From positions 1,872,084-1,936,083 of the forward strand of contig NZ_CP012334.1 in the NCBI RefSeq assembly GCF_001704295.1: DNA of 64,000 nt, in the 5' to 3' direction. This DNA comes from Bordetella sp. H567. Its GTDB lineage: Bacteria > Pseudomonadota > Gammaproteobacteria > Burkholderiales > Burkholderiaceae_B. The translations under genes were made by a program, and so were the position numbers. Below, piece by piece: positions 1-8,962 of the stretch. The notes beneath the pieces were generated by a model. It did not search any database and was not told the DNA's origin. It saw only the letters and a list, made by a program, of their open reading frames with translations. Position 1 is the first letter of the stretch. Each line of letters begins with the position of its first letter.

Positions 1-1
1 C

Positions 2-136
2 GAGCCCGGCCTGACGCTGACGGCCACGCGCAGCGCCGAAGTAGGCGTCGTGTTCGGCCAGAACGCTATCGCCGATGCCCGTCCCGGCGCGGCCCTGCGG
101 GTGGGCGACGCGATCTCGGTGGAGTGGGATTTCTAG
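2..136 (+). CDS. C-terminal end of an unidentified protein (partial)
   Basis: An open frame enters from the left edge and stops at TAG 134-136, giving the last 44 residues of a protein that ends in VEWDF. The tail contains a short GVVFGQ segment and an RVGDAISVEW segment. These could be the closing beta strands of a small barrel such as a TOBE, MoeA-domain-IV or MOSC-like fold, but the piece is too short to assign. It is tail-to-tail with sugE, about 45 bases away. No function is claimed. Confidence 0.5.
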   Translation, partial: EPGLTLTATRSAEVGVVFGQNAIADARPGAALRVGDAISVEWDF

Positions 137-180
137 GGGCGGCCACGAGCTAACTTCCGGCTTCGAGCTTCCGGCTTCGG

Positions 181-498
181 CTAGGCGGCCGACAGCTTCA
201 GTCCCACCAGTCCCGTGACGATCAGCGCGACGCTGGCCAGGCGCAGCCAGCCCAGTCCTTCGCCGAACAGGATGACGCCGGCGATGAAGGCGCCCACCGT
301 TCCGATCCCCACCCATACCGCGTAGGCCGTACCCAGGGGCAGGGTGCGCATGGCGATCGCCAGCAGCCAGACGCTGGCCACCATGCCCAGGATGGTGATG
401 GCGGACGGGACGATGCGGGTGAAGCCGTCGGTGTACTTCAGGCCGACCGCCCAGACGATTTCACACAAACCCGCGGCGAACAGAATGACCCACGTCAT
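181..498 (-). CDS. sugE: SMR-family exporter, SugE/Gdx type
   Basis: A 105-residue four-helix membrane protein of the small multidrug resistance family. It starts [22 protein letters not shown] and has the membrane-embedded glutamate (Glu13) that couples export to protons. The second helix region reads [15 protein letters not shown], the SMR signature. Length matches the family (105-110). The [13 protein letters not shown] context and lack of a paired subunit gene point to the SugE/Gdx guanidinium-exporter branch rather than the EmrE drug-export branch; that is inference from family knowledge. The start chosen is the ATG complementary to 496-498. A longer open frame runs upstream but only overlaps the divergent reductase gene. 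No guanidine riboswitch is recognisable in the short leader. Confidence 0.85.
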   Translation of the reverse strand: MTWVILFAAGLCEIVWAVGLKYTDGFTRIVPSAITILGMVASVWLLAIAMRTLPLGTAYAVWVGIGTVGAFIAGVILFGEGLGWLRLASVALIVTGLVGLKLSAA

Positions 499-562
499 GA
501 ACGACCTTCCGGCGCACTGAGGGGATGGCAGTCCCGGCTGCGCCTGTCCCGGGACGGCAAAA

Positions 563-570
563 ATTATAGA
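563..570. promoter_or_regulatory. Overlapping divergent -10 boxes between sugE and the reductase gene
   Basis: ATTATA at 563-568 reads TATAAT on the minus strand, facing sugE. TATAGA at 565-570 reads on the plus strand, facing the reductase. Neither has a convincing -35 hexamer at 16-18 bp, so this is a composition-based call. Confidence 0.3.
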
Positions 571-618
571 ATGTCCGATTCCGTCCCGCCGCGGACCCGT
601 CACCGCTATCGCCGCGCC

Positions 619-1665
619 ATGAGTTTCCAGGTCACCCTTACGCCCACCCAACACCAGTTCCAGGTCGAAGACGGTCAAACCGTACTCGATGCCGCGCTGG
701 CCGCAGGCTTCGTCCTGCCCTACAGCTGCCGCAGCGGCGCGTGTTCCACCTGCAAGGGCAAGGTCCTGTCGGGGCAGTACGATGCGGGCCCCTATCCGGC
801 GCAGATCCTGGCCCCCGAGGAACTGGCCGCCGGCTATACCCTGCTGTGCCAGGCCCGGCCCGCGTCCGACCTGCTGGTGGAGTCGGCCGAAGTCCGGCTG
901 GCCAGCGATATCCAGATCCGCAAGTTGCCGGTCCGCGTGCAGACCATCGAGCGCGTGGTGCCGGACGTGGCGGTCCTCAAGCTGCAGCTGCCCGCCTCGG
1001 AAACCTTCCGTTTTCATGCCGGGCAGTACGTCGAGCTGATACTCAAGGAAGGCCGGCGCCGCAGCTACTCCATGGCGACCCCGCCGCACGCCGGCGGCCC
1101 GCTGGAACTGCATATCCGCCACATGCCCGGCGGCCACTTCACGGACCACGTGTTCGGCGCCGGCGCCACGCAGATGAAAGAGCGGGAAATCCTGCGCATC
1201 GAGGGGCCCTTCGGGTCCTTCTTCCTGCGCGAGGACAGCGACAAGCCCATCGTGCTGCTGGCCAGCGGCACCGGCTTCGCCCCGATCAAGGCCATCGTCG
1301 AACACATGATCCACAAGCAGATCAGCCGGCCGGTTTCGCTGTATTGGGGCGGGCGCCGCCCGCGCGACCTGTACATGGACGGACTGGCCGCCTCGTGGGC
1401 CGCCGGCGTGCCGCAGTTCCGCTACATCCCCGTCATCTCCGACGGCTTGCCGGAAGACGGCTGGACCGGGCGGACGGGTTTCGTGCACGAGGCCGTCATG
1501 CGCGATTTGCCCGATCTTTCCGGTTATCAGGTGTATGCTTGCGGCGCCCCGGTCATGGTCGATGCGGCGCGGCGGGAATTCACCGCGCAGTGCAGCTTGC
1601 CGGCCGACGCGTTCTACGCCGACGCCTTTACGTCGGAGGCCGACCTGGCGAAGGCGCGTCCTTGA
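619..1665 (+). CDS. 2Fe-2S ferredoxin / FAD-NAD(P)H reductase
   Basis: A 348-residue cytosolic electron-transfer flavoprotein. Residues 1-90 are a plant-type ferredoxin domain with Cys37, Cys42, Cys45 and Cys77 (C-X4-C-X2-C...C) for a 2Fe-2S cluster. From about residue 100 there is a ferredoxin-reductase domain with the FAD motif RSYSMATPP and the NAD(P) motif [13 protein letters not shown]. Bordetella relatives are usually annotated as CDP-6-deoxy-delta-3,4-glucoseen reductase, but the architecture equally fits an oxygenase or hydroxylase reductase. No sugar-deoxygenation genes or oxygenase partner lie nearby, so the acceptor is unknown. The start MSFQVTL places the ferredoxin domain at the N-terminus; an upstream ATG at 571 would add 16 residues of poor character. 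Confidence 0.85.
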   Translation: MSFQVTLTPTQHQFQVEDGQTVLDAALAAGFVLPYSCRSGACSTCKGKVLSGQYDAGPYPAQILAPEELAAGYTLLCQARPASDLLVESAEVRLASDIQIRKLPVRVQTIERVVPDVAVLKLQLPASETFRFHAGQYVELILKEGRRRSYSMATPPHAGGPLELHIRHMPGGHFTDHVFGAGATQMKEREILRIEGPFGSFFLREDSDKPIVLLASGTGFAPIKAIVEHMIHKQISRPVSLYWGGRRPRDLYMDGLAASWAAGVPQFRYIPVISDGLPEDGWTGRTGFVHEAVMRDLPDLSGYQVYACGAPVMVDAARREFTAQCSLPADAFYADAFTSEADLAKARP

Positions 1666-1836
1666 TATCGGCGAATTGACATAGCAGCTTACAAGCAGAC
1701 GGATGGTGATGCTTTTCAACGCTGGCGCTGCGCGACCGGCGATGCGGGGCAAGGTAAACTCCCGTCCCAGGATTTCAAAGGGATTTGACGCATGCGGCTG
1801 CGGTCAGCCGCGTCCGTACCCAGGAGCTTGGCGCGA

Positions 1837-3093
1837 ATGAGAATAGCGGTATTGGGAGCCGGCATCATCGGCATTTCCTCGGCGTGGTGGCTGCGCCAGG
1901 CCGGACATGACGTCGTGGTCATGGACCGGCGCACCGGTCCCGCCCAGGAAACCAGTCTCGCCAACGGCGCCCAGATATCGGTTTCGTATGCCGAGCCCTG
2001 GGCCAATCCGCAAGCGCCCCTGAAGCTGCTGAAGTGGCTGTTCCACGAAGATGCCCCGCTGCTGTTCCGCCCCCAGCTGGACTGGCGCCAGTGGGCATGG
2101 GGCCTGGCGTTCCTGCGCGAATGCCTGCCGGGCCGTCTCGCCCCCAACATCCGCGCCATGGTGCGCATGGCGGAATACAGCCGCACCACCTTGCGCACGA
2201 TGCGCGCCGAACTGGGCATCGAATACGATCACCTGGAACGCGGCATCCTGAATTTCTATCGCGACGCCCATGAATTCGAGCTCTCGCAGAAGGCGGCCGG
2301 CGTCATGCGCGACTTCGGCGTGGAGCGCCGCATCCTGACCGCCGACGAAGTGGTGGCGGTGGAGCCGGCCCTGGCCTCGCAGCGCAACCGCATCGTCGGC
2401 GGCGACTTCACGCCCGAGGACGAAAGCGGCGACGTGCATCTGTTCAGCGTCGCCCTGGCCGAGCGCTGTGCCGCGGCTGGTGTCGAATTCCGCTATTCCA
2501 CGCAGGCGACCCGCCTGGTATCCACGGGCGGCCGGGTCGACGCGGTCGAAGTCATGGGGCCGGAAGGCGTTTACGGCCAGGTCCCGGCCGATGCCTTCGT
2601 CGTCGCCATGGGCAGTTATACGCCGCTGCTGGTGCGCCCGCTGGGCGTGCCATGCAACGTCTATCCCGCCAAGGGCTATTCGGCCACCTTCCCCATCGTG
2701 GACCCCGCGGCCGCGCCCACGGTCAGCCTGACCGACAGCAGCCACAAGGTGGTTTTTTCGCGGCTGGGCAACCGCCTGCGCATGGCAGGTACGGCCGAAC
2801 TCGCGGGTTATTCCCGCGCATTGAACCCGCAACGCTGCGAGGCCATGACGCGCCTGGCACGCGATCTCTTTCCCGGCGCGCTCGACTTCGAACGCGTCGC
2901 TTACTGGTCGGGCCTGCGTCCGTCCACTCCGTCGAACGTGCCCCTGATCGGCCGAACCCGCATTTCCAACCTGTATTTGAATACAGGCCACGGAACGCTG
3001 GGATGGACCATGGGGGTGGGTTCGGGCCGGGCTCTGGCCGATCTGCTCAGCGGACGCGCGCCGGAACCGGAGTTTCCTTTCCTCGGCATGTAG
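1837..3093 (+). CDS. FAD-dependent D-amino acid dehydrogenase-like oxidoreductase (DadA family)
   Basis: A 418-residue DAO-family flavoprotein. It starts MRIAVLGAGIIGISSAWWL, a Rossmann FAD-binding GxGxxG within the first 20 residues, and ends with a typical FAD-proximal GHGTLGWTMGVGSG segment. Length matches DadA small-subunit proteins (about 416-434), which oxidise D-amino acids to 2-oxo acids and feed electrons to the respiratory chain. An AGGAG sequence at 1822-1826 supports the ATG at 1837 over one 45 bases upstream. The next gene, an ABC binding protein, starts only 4 bases downstream, so the two are very likely co-transcribed. No alanine racemase gene (dadX) is present, so the substrate is not fixed by context. 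Confidence 0.85.
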   Translation: MRIAVLGAGIIGISSAWWLRQAGHDVVVMDRRTGPAQETSLANGAQISVSYAEPWANPQAPLKLLKWLFHEDAPLLFRPQLDWRQWAWGLAFLRECLPGRLAPNIRAMVRMAEYSRTTLRTMRAELGIEYDHLERGILNFYRDAHEFELSQKAAGVMRDFGVERRILTADEVVAVEPALASQRNRIVGGDFTPEDESGDVHLFSVALAERCAAAGVEFRYSTQATRLVSTGGRVDAVEVMGPEGVYGQVPADAFVVAMGSYTPLLVRPLGVPCNVYPAKGYSATFPIVDPAAAPTVSLTDSSHKVVFSRLGNRLRMAGTAELAGYSRALNPQRCEAMTRLARDLFPGALDFERVAYWSGLRPSTPSNVPLIGRTRISNLYLNTGHGTLGWTMGVGSGRALADLLSGRAPEPEFPFLGM

Positions 3094-3097
3094 ACCT

Positions 3098-4438
3098 ATG
3101 AAGAACTTGCATGAAGCGGGCCTGTCCCGCGCAATCCGCGCCACCGGGCGCGTCTGGATCTTCGGCGCCGCGTTGATGGCGGCGGGCGTGGCGCATGCGG
3201 CGCCGGTACAGATCCAGGTCTGGCACACCCTGACCAACGCCAACAAGGCCGAATTCGAAAAACTGGTCAAGCAGTACAACAAAGAACAGAACGACGTGGA
3301 AGTCACGCTGCGCGACTTCACCACGCCGCAGGCGCTGCAGCAGGCCGCGGTGGCCGCCGTCGCCGCCAAGAAGACACCCAACCTGGTGCAGTTGCAGGAC
3401 AACCATTCGCCGGAAGTCGTGGCCGAATACAAGTCCATCAAGCCGCTGTACGAACTGCTGGCCAAGTATCCGATCAAGGATGCGACCTGGTTCCTGCCGT
3501 CCACCACCAGCTTCACGCGCGACAGCAAGGGGCGCCTGCTGGCCTTCCCCTACATGGCGGAAATCCCCGTCATGTTCTACAACATGGCGCTGTACAAAAA
3601 GGCCGGCCTGAACCCCAACCAGCCGGCGCGCACCTGGCAGGACCTGCAGGGTGAGCTGCTGAAGCTGCGCGATGCGGCCGACGTGGAATGCCCCTATGCC
3701 TCCGGGGACCAGGTCCAGGTCCATCTGGAAAACCTCGCGCCCATCAACAACCAGCTCTACACCAGCAACGGCAACGGCATCGAGGCGACCAAGGGCAAGC
3801 CCGCGCCGGCGTCGCTGCAGTTCGACACGCTGTACATGCGCCACGTTTCGCTGATGGCCACGTGGAAGCGTTCGCTGCTGCTGACCCAGCACACCAACGA
3901 CGACACGCCGGACGCGTCCTTCGCCAAGGGGCAGTGCGGCGTGCTGACCGCCAGTTCGGGCGCGCTCGGCGAACTGCTCGCGGCCAAGAACCTGAGCTTC
4001 GGCGTCGCGCCCCTGCCGTACTATGACCAGGCCACCAAGACGCCCGGCAAGCCCTTTGTCAGTGGCTCGGCGCTGTGGGCGATGGAAGGCCATCCCACGG
4101 TACAGGACAAGGCCACCGTGGATTTCCTGGCCTGGCTGTCCAAGCCCGTGATCGCGGCCGAATGGCACCAGAGCACGGGCTACCTGCCCCTGACCGAAGC
4201 GGCTTTCCGCGCGTCGGAAGTGTCCTTCTACAGCCGTATCCCGGGCGCCCAGGCCGTCGTGGCGAGCATGCGCGCGCAGCCGACGGTGACGGCGCGCGGC
4301 TTTCGTGTGAACAATTACGATCGCATCGAACCCGTTCTCAGCCGCGAGCTGGACGAAGCCTTCGACGGCAAGACGCCGCCCGTTGCGGCGCTGACCAACG
4401 CCATCGACCAGGCGCGCGCGATCGCCCAGCAACGCTGA
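3098..4438 (+). CDS. ABC-transporter periplasmic binding protein, UgpB/sugar family
   Basis: A 446-residue secreted solute-binding protein of family 1 (sugars, glycerol-3-phosphate and glycerophosphodiesters). The N-terminus has an Arg-rich n-region, a hydrophobic stretch and a VAHA/A cleavage site after about residue 34. The mature part opens with VQIQVWHTL and carries the FPYMAEIPVMFYN strand typical of UgpB-like proteins. It lies 4 bases after the DadA-like gene and is followed by a strong terminator. No permease or ATPase gene accompanies it, which is unusual for this family. It may serve a transporter encoded elsewhere or deliver substrate to the neighbouring oxidoreductase pathway; both are inference. 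Confidence 0.85.
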   Translation: MKNLHEAGLSRAIRATGRVWIFGAALMAAGVAHAAPVQIQVWHTLTNANKAEFEKLVKQYNKEQNDVEVTLRDFTTPQALQQAAVAAVAAKKTPNLVQLQDNHSPEVVAEYKSIKPLYELLAKYPIKDATWFLPSTTSFTRDSKGRLLAFPYMAEIPVMFYNMALYKKAGLNPNQPARTWQDLQGELLKLRDAADVECPYASGDQVQVHLENLAPINNQLYTSNGNGIEATKGKPAPASLQFDTLYMRHVSLMATWKRSLLLTQHTNDDTPDASFAKGQCGVLTASSGALGELLAAKNLSFGVAPLPYYDQATKTPGKPFVSGSALWAMEGHPTVQDKATVDFLAWLSKPVIAAEWHQSTGYLPLTEAAFRASEVSFYSRIPGAQAVVASMRAQPTVTARGFRVNNYDRIEPVLSRELDEAFDGKTPPVAALTNAIDQARAIAQQR

Positions 4439-4465
4439 TCGCCACGGCGTTCCTCAGGTCCGGAG

Positions 4466-4495
4466 CCGGCGGGTACATCCCGCCGGTTTTTTTTT
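4466..4495 (+). terminator. Rho-independent terminator after the binding-protein gene
   Basis: An 8-bp perfect stem, CCGGCGGG (4466-4473) with CCCGCCGG (4479-4486), encloses the loop TACAT and is followed by nine T residues (4487-4495). It closes the two-gene operon and separates it from the pilus locus. Confidence 0.93.
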
Positions 4496-4629
4496 ATCCG
4501 CGGCGCGGGCCGGGACATGGACGGTGTGACGTCCGCGTCCCTGCGTAGATGTGCGTCTTGTTGGGCGGTCCAGCCATGGGCACCATGACTGGGTCGCGCC
4601 ACTGTCGGCGCGCATTGCGGGGATCCGGC

Positions 4630-5547
4630 ATGCACCGATTGTTCAAGACGCTCTTCCTCCTGCCGTGGCTGTCGGCCTGCGCACCGCCCTGGACGCCCGG
4701 CGGTGGAATGGGCAGGGGGCCGCAGGACTGGGACACCGGGCCCCATGCGGGTCCGCATGCGGCGCGGGCGCACGATTTCAACTGGCGCCTGTCCGGCGAT
4801 CGCCAGGTCGCGCCGCTGCAGGTCTTCGATGATGGCCGCCATACCTGGCTGCAGTTCGCACCGGGACAAGTCATGCCTGCTCTGTTCATCGAGCACAACG
4901 GCGTCGAGCGGCCCGCAGCCTACGTGCGGCAGGAACCTTATGCCATCTTGCAAGGGAAATGGTCCGCCGTGGTGATGCGGGGCGGTTCCCTCCAGGCGCG
5001 CGCGGATTACCTGGGCGCCGGGGGGCATGTGGCCGCGACGGCGTCGCCAACGGCTCCCGCGACCGTGCCGATGCCCTCATCGGGGACGGCCTCATCCGCG
5101 TCGGCGCCGTTGTCCGCTCCCTTGTCCTCGCCGGTGTCCATGGCGGGCGCTGCGGCAGGCGCTGCACCGAACATGCGTGCCGCGGTGTTCCCCGGGGCCG
5201 GGCCGCAGGGACGCGGCGCCCCGCAGGCGGCGGCCGGCTCGGCCAACGCACGCTTGTACCGGGCCGGGCCGGCCGATGAAAACATGCGGCGCGCGCTGGC
5301 GCGTTGGGCAGGGCTGGCGGGCTGGACCTTCCAGCCCGAGCACTGGGCCGTGGACGTGGATATTCCGCTGTCCGGCAGCGCCGATTTCTCCGACGACTTC
5401 AAGCGGTCGGTGCGTGCGCTCGTCGCGGCGACGGAGCTGGGCGAGCGCCCACTACAGCCCTGCTTCTATGCCAACCAGGTCTTGCGCGTCATCCCCTTGT
5501 CCCAGGCTTGCGACCGTACCGCCGTGCGGCCGGGGGCATCGATATGA
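4630..5547 (+). CDS. pilL: PilL-like lipoprotein of a type IVb pilus (VirB9-like plus TcpQ domains)
   Basis: A 305-residue predicted outer-membrane lipoprotein, first gene of the pilus locus. The signal peptide ends in LSAC, so Cys17 should be lipidated. Residues about 50-125 (FNWRLSGDRQ through DDGRHTWLQF to QADYLG) resemble the beta-rich VirB9/TrbG/CagX fold. A low-complexity Ala/Ser/Pro linker follows. The last 90 residues, with PLQPCFYANQVLRVI, resemble the TcpQ domain found in R64 PilL. Family knowledge places PilL with the secretin. The ATG at 4630 puts the signal peptide at the N-terminus; upstream in-frame ATGs would bury it. The stop overlaps the next start (ATGA). Confidence 0.8.
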   Translation: MHRLFKTLFLLPWLSACAPPWTPGGGMGRGPQDWDTGPHAGPHAARAHDFNWRLSGDRQVAPLQVFDDGRHTWLQFAPGQVMPALFIEHNGVERPAAYVRQEPYAILQGKWSAVVMRGGSLQARADYLGAGGHVAATASPTAPATVPMPSSGTASSASAPLSAPLSSPVSMAGAAAGAAPNMRAAVFPGAGPQGRGAPQAAAGSANARLYRAGPADENMRRALARWAGLAGWTFQPEHWAVDVDIPLSGSADFSDDFKRSVRALVAATELGERPLQPCFYANQVLRVIPLSQACDRTAVRPGASI

Positions 5548-7169
5548 TGCGGTCGCGCTTCGCCAGCGGGCGCATCGTCCGCCAGGCCGCCATGCTGGCC
5601 TTGGCCATGGCCAGTCCCGCCTGCGTCGCACCCGAGCGCCTCGCGGCGATACAGGATCGCGCCGATCTTACGCAGGCGCGCAGCGAGGCGGCGCACGCCG
5701 GTTTTTCACGCTCCCTGTCGGGCGGCGCGTCCAATCTGGCCTTGCAGGACGTCGCCAAGCCGTGGCTTGCCGGCCGCGCACGGCCCCTGGCGCGCGAGGT
5801 CACACTGCCCGCGGCCTTGCGCAAGGACGTCGACACCACCTTGATGTTCGCCGGCGGGCAGGCAGACCTCTCCGTGCTGGCGGACCGTATCGCCCGCGCC
5901 ACGGGGATAGGCGTCAAGGTGCGGCCGGACGCCTTGCTGCCCGCGGACCTGTTCCTGCCGCGGCTGGCGGTGTCCAGCGGCGGCGGCACGCCGTTGCCGG
6001 CGCGCGCCGCCCTGCCGGATGGGGCGCAGCCCTTGCCGCGCGTGCTGGACGCACTGGCATGGCGGCTGGGCGTTTATTGGCGCTATGCGGACGGCGCGAT
6101 CGAGTTCTATCGCACGGAAACCCGTGTCTTCGATGTCCGCGCGCTGACCCTGAACGCGCGCGCGGATGCGCGGCTGGGACGCGCCTCGCGATCGGGCGAC
6201 GAAGGTTTCGAAAACGCCTCCAACACAACCTTGTCCAGCGGCGAGCATGACGCAATGGCCTCGGTGCGCGCGCGTATCGAGCCCTTTCTGACGCGTGCCG
6301 GAACGGTCACGGCAGCGCCGGGCGCGGGCAGCTCCATCGTCATCAACGATACCCGCGATGCGCTGGAGAACGTGGCACGCTTCCTGGAACGCGAAAACAA
6401 GGCGCTGACGCGGCGCGTGCGCCTGGTCTTCGAGGAAATCACCGTGCTTGCAAAGGACCAGGCGAAGGCAGGCATCGATTGGAACCTGCTCTATCACGGC
6501 GCGCGCGCCGCGGTATCGGCCGCGTCGGCGGGCATGGGCGCCGCGATACCCGGGAAGGCGTCCGCGTCGTTGAGCGACGGCGTGTTCGGCGGTACCGAGG
6601 CCCTGCTCGCGGCGCTGAGCGAGATCGGTACGATCGTGCGCCACAGCAGCGTGCCGGTACTCACCTTGAATCGCCGCCCGGTCACGCATGCGGTGCGGAC
6701 GACGTTTTCCTATGTGGATCAGATACAGGGCGGTGTGTCGGCGCCGGTGTCGTCCGGCCATGCGCTCCATACCGGCCTGTTGCCCGCCGTGTCGATCAAC
6801 CAGAAACGCGAAACGGTCGGCTCTTTTCTTACCCTGGTGCCCGACGCGCAGGAAGACGGCCAGATCCTGCTGTCCATCGCGTATGACAACACCGTGGCGC
6901 AGCCGCTCAAAAGCCTGACCTTCGGCAGGCCGGACAACCCCCTCGAGGTGCAGCAGATCACCATCGACGGCAAGGGGATGGTGCAGCAAGTGGAGCTGCG
7001 CGCGGGCCAGCCAATGATCATCTCCGGCTTCGAGCGCCGCGACGACCAATTCGACCGGCGCCGCCTCACGCCGGGTGCCCCTTATGCGCTGGGGGGCAGC
7101 GACCGGGCGTCCACCGAGCGCGCCACCACGCTCGTCGTCGTGACGGCACAGGTAGAGGAGGGTTTTTGA
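5544..7169 (+). CDS. pilN: PilN, lipoprotein secretin of the type IVb pilus
   Basis: A 541-residue secretin predicted to form the outer-membrane ring through which the pilus emerges. It has a signal peptide with lipobox SPAC and lipidated Cys at about residue 27. An N-terminal STN/N0-like region (FAGGQADLSVLADRIARATG) follows. The C-terminal half is the secretin domain, with RVRLVFEEITVLAKD, SVPVLTLNRRPVTH, VGSFLTLVPD and the final MIISGFERRD strand. Length is close to R64/BfpB-type secretins. It starts within the ATGA overlap with pilL, so the two are translationally coupled. A second ATG immediately follows the first. Confidence 0.88.
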   Translation: MMRSRFASGRIVRQAAMLALAMASPACVAPERLAAIQDRADLTQARSEAAHAGFSRSLSGGASNLALQDVAKPWLAGRARPLAREVTLPAALRKDVDTTLMFAGGQADLSVLADRIARATGIGVKVRPDALLPADLFLPRLAVSSGGGTPLPARAALPDGAQPLPRVLDALAWRLGVYWRYADGAIEFYRTETRVFDVRALTLNARADARLGRASRSGDEGFENASNTTLSSGEHDAMASVRARIEPFLTRAGTVTAAPGAGSSIVINDTRDALENVARFLERENKALTRRVRLVFEEITVLAKDQAKAGIDWNLLYHGARAAVSAASAGMGAAIPGKASASLSDGVFGGTEALLAALSEIGTIVRHSSVPVLTLNRRPVTHAVRTTFSYVDQIQGGVSAPVSSGHALHTGLLPAVSINQKRETVGSFLTLVPDAQEDGQILLSIAYDNTVAQPLKSLTFGRPDNPLEVQQITIDGKGMVQQVELRAGQPMIISGFERRDDQFDRRRLTPGAPYALGGSDRASTERATTLVVVTAQVEEGF

Positions 7170-7171
7170 TC

Positions 7172-8479
7172 ATGGCCAAGCCGATAACGGACCAGACGCT
7201 GCCCCAGGCCCTTGGCGATCACTTCCTGCTGCCCATGCGCGACGGCGCGGTGCTGGTATTCGGCCTGACCTGGTTTCCCTTGATCGGCAGCCGCATGGAC
7301 ATGCTGGCGCGCCGCAAGGCAAGGGAAAGCCGCGCGACGCATTATGTCCATGGCGGCGCGGGTACCGCCGCGGTCGGGTGCGCCCGCCTGCGCGGACGCG
7401 CGAAGGCCTGTTATGCCGCCGCGCAGGTGTTCGCCGCGTCGCATGCGCAGGGCACGGCCGCAGGCCTGCTGCCGCTGGATGACGGCCGGGTATGGCTGGT
7501 CGCTTCGCGCAATGGTTCCGTCATGGCGCGTGGCGACCGCCTCCATGCCAACGAAGCCGCGGCGCGCGCAGCGCTGGCCGAGCTGGATGCCTTGTATCCG
7601 GGCCTGGCCGAGCAGGCCCGGCACCTGTCGGTGGACGAGCTCGGCGCCGCGATCGATCCCGCCGCGTGCCTGTGGCGGGCCGGTACGCTGCTGTCACAGC
7701 TGCCGCTGCCGGTGCAGGGAACCGTCCTGCTGGTCGTGCTGGCCCTGCTGGCGCCGCCCGCGTGGCGCGCCTGGCAGCGCGCCATCCCTTCGCCGTCGCC
7801 GGCTCGCGTCGATCCGGCGCAAGCCTGGCGCGATGCGCTGGCCAGGGCGGTCGCCTCGGTGCGCATCCACGACGCCGATCAACTCGGCCGCGTATTCGGC
7901 ACGCTGCGTACCTTGCCGGTCGCGTTGCAGGGCTGGGCCATGCAGTCCGCGCGTTGCCGCCCGGACGGCGCGGCCTGGGCCTGTTCCGCGCGCTACACCA
8001 GGACCGCGCCTGGCGCCACCAACCGCGCATTGGCGCAGCATTTGCCCGCCACCGTGCGCCCCAGCTTCACCACGCTGGACGAGGCGCACCTCCTATGGCG
8101 CGTCGAAGGCCGGGCCCGCACGCTCCGACCGGAGATACTGCGGGATGCCGCGCAAACGGATATCGATTTCGCCAGCACGTTGCAGGCCATCCGCCCGGCG
8201 TTTGCCCGCATCGCGCTCGGCGTTCCGGCCGCGCTCGCGGTCTCGCCGCCGCGCGACGAAAGCGGCAGCCCGCTGCCGGCGCCGGCGGATCTGCCCCGCA
8301 TGCGCCAGCGCAACGTGGTCCTCCAGGGCCCGCTGCGCTCCTTTGCCTTGTTCGCCAGCCCGCGAGCGGTCGCGTCATGGACGGCCATCGGCCTGGAACT
8401 GCATGGCGACCGCCGTCCGGACATTGCCCACAGCCCATTGATGGCACAGCTTGAAGGAACCGTGTATGAACGCGAATGA
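7172..8479 (+). CDS. pilO: PilO, type IVb pilus assembly protein (PilO2 family)
   Basis: A 435-residue protein resembling the R64 PilO family of bitopic inner-membrane assembly proteins. The first 165 residues form a cytoplasmic domain beginning MAKPITDQ, with a conserved DDGRVWLVAS core. A single membrane segment lies at about 176-195 (GTVLLVVLALLAPPAW), followed by a periplasmic region. The ATG at 7172 sits 9 bases after GAGGAGGG (7155-7162), a near-perfect ribosome-binding site located inside the end of pilN. An in-frame TTG at 7166 is less well placed. The role is assigned by family and by position between the secretin and PilP genes. Confidence 0.8.
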   Translation: MAKPITDQTLPQALGDHFLLPMRDGAVLVFGLTWFPLIGSRMDMLARRKARESRATHYVHGGAGTAAVGCARLRGRAKACYAAAQVFAASHAQGTAAGLLPLDDGRVWLVASRNGSVMARGDRLHANEAAARAALAELDALYPGLAEQARHLSVDELGAAIDPAACLWRAGTLLSQLPLPVQGTVLLVVLALLAPPAWRAWQRAIPSPSPARVDPAQAWRDALARAVASVRIHDADQLGRVFGTLRTLPVALQGWAMQSARCRPDGAAWACSARYTRTAPGATNRALAQHLPATVRPSFTTLDEAHLLWRVEGRARTLRPEILRDAAQTDIDFASTLQAIRPAFARIALGVPAALAVSPPRDESGSPLPAPADLPRMRQRNVVLQGPLRSFALFASPRAVASWTAIGLELHGDRRPDIAHSPLMAQLEGTVYERE

Positions 8480-8954
8480 CCCGCGCCGGCAGCGCCTGCG
8501 CCGCGCGGTGGCCATGATGGCCATCGCTGCAAGCTGTGCCGCCCGGGCACAGGGGGATGCCGGTGCCGTTCCGCCCGACGCCGCCGCGGCGCCAGGATGG
8601 CCTGACGCGGATATCGTCGACCAACTGCTGCGCCGGGAAACCCGTGCGGCGCTGGCCGAACACGCGCATCGTCGTGGCGCGCCGCCTGATCCGCCGGCGC
8701 GAACGGAATCCCGCGCGGCGGCCCAGGCGCAGCCGGATCGCATCGACCTGGCCGCGATCTACGGCATCGGCAAGCGGCTGGACGTCGAAGTCCTGGTGAA
8801 TGGCCAGCGCCTGCGCTACCGCCATGGCCGCAAATGGCCGGAAGAGTCACCCGACGGCGAAGGGGCCTACGCGCTGCGCGGCATCCATGGCAGCTGCATC
8901 CTGCTCGACAGCCCAGGCGGCAATCGCCGCGCCTGCCTGTCGCGTGGCGACTAG
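8466..8954 (+). CDS. pilP: PilP, type IVb pilus biogenesis protein
   Basis: A 162-residue exported protein with an Arg-rich N-terminus and a signal peptide ending ASCAARAQG at about residue 30. The C-terminal domain (LAAIYGIGKRLDVEVLVNGQ) is the recognisable part of R64-type PilP, which works with PilO in the periplasm. The start at 8466 lies 14 bases inside pilO, so translation is coupled. The middle is rich in Ala, Pro and Arg and poorly conserved. The assignment relies partly on gene order. Confidence 0.75.
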   Translation: MNANDPRRQRLRRAVAMMAIAASCAARAQGDAGAVPPDAAAAPGWPDADIVDQLLRRETRAALAEHAHRRGAPPDPPARTESRAAAQAQPDRIDLAAIYGIGKRLDVEVLVNGQRLRYRHGRKWPEESPDGEGAYALRGIHGSCILLDSPGGNRRACLSRGD

Positions 8955-8962
8955 GGGCCGCC

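Noticed and set aside
499-570. Guanidine riboswitch upstream of sugE
   Set aside because: The leader is too short and shows no ACGR-loop hairpin pair or other guanidine-class consensus.
181-1752. A 523-residue minus-strand frame across the sugE-reductase region
   Set aside because: Only its C-terminal 105 residues are protein-like (SugE). The rest is antisense to the ferredoxin reductase gene.
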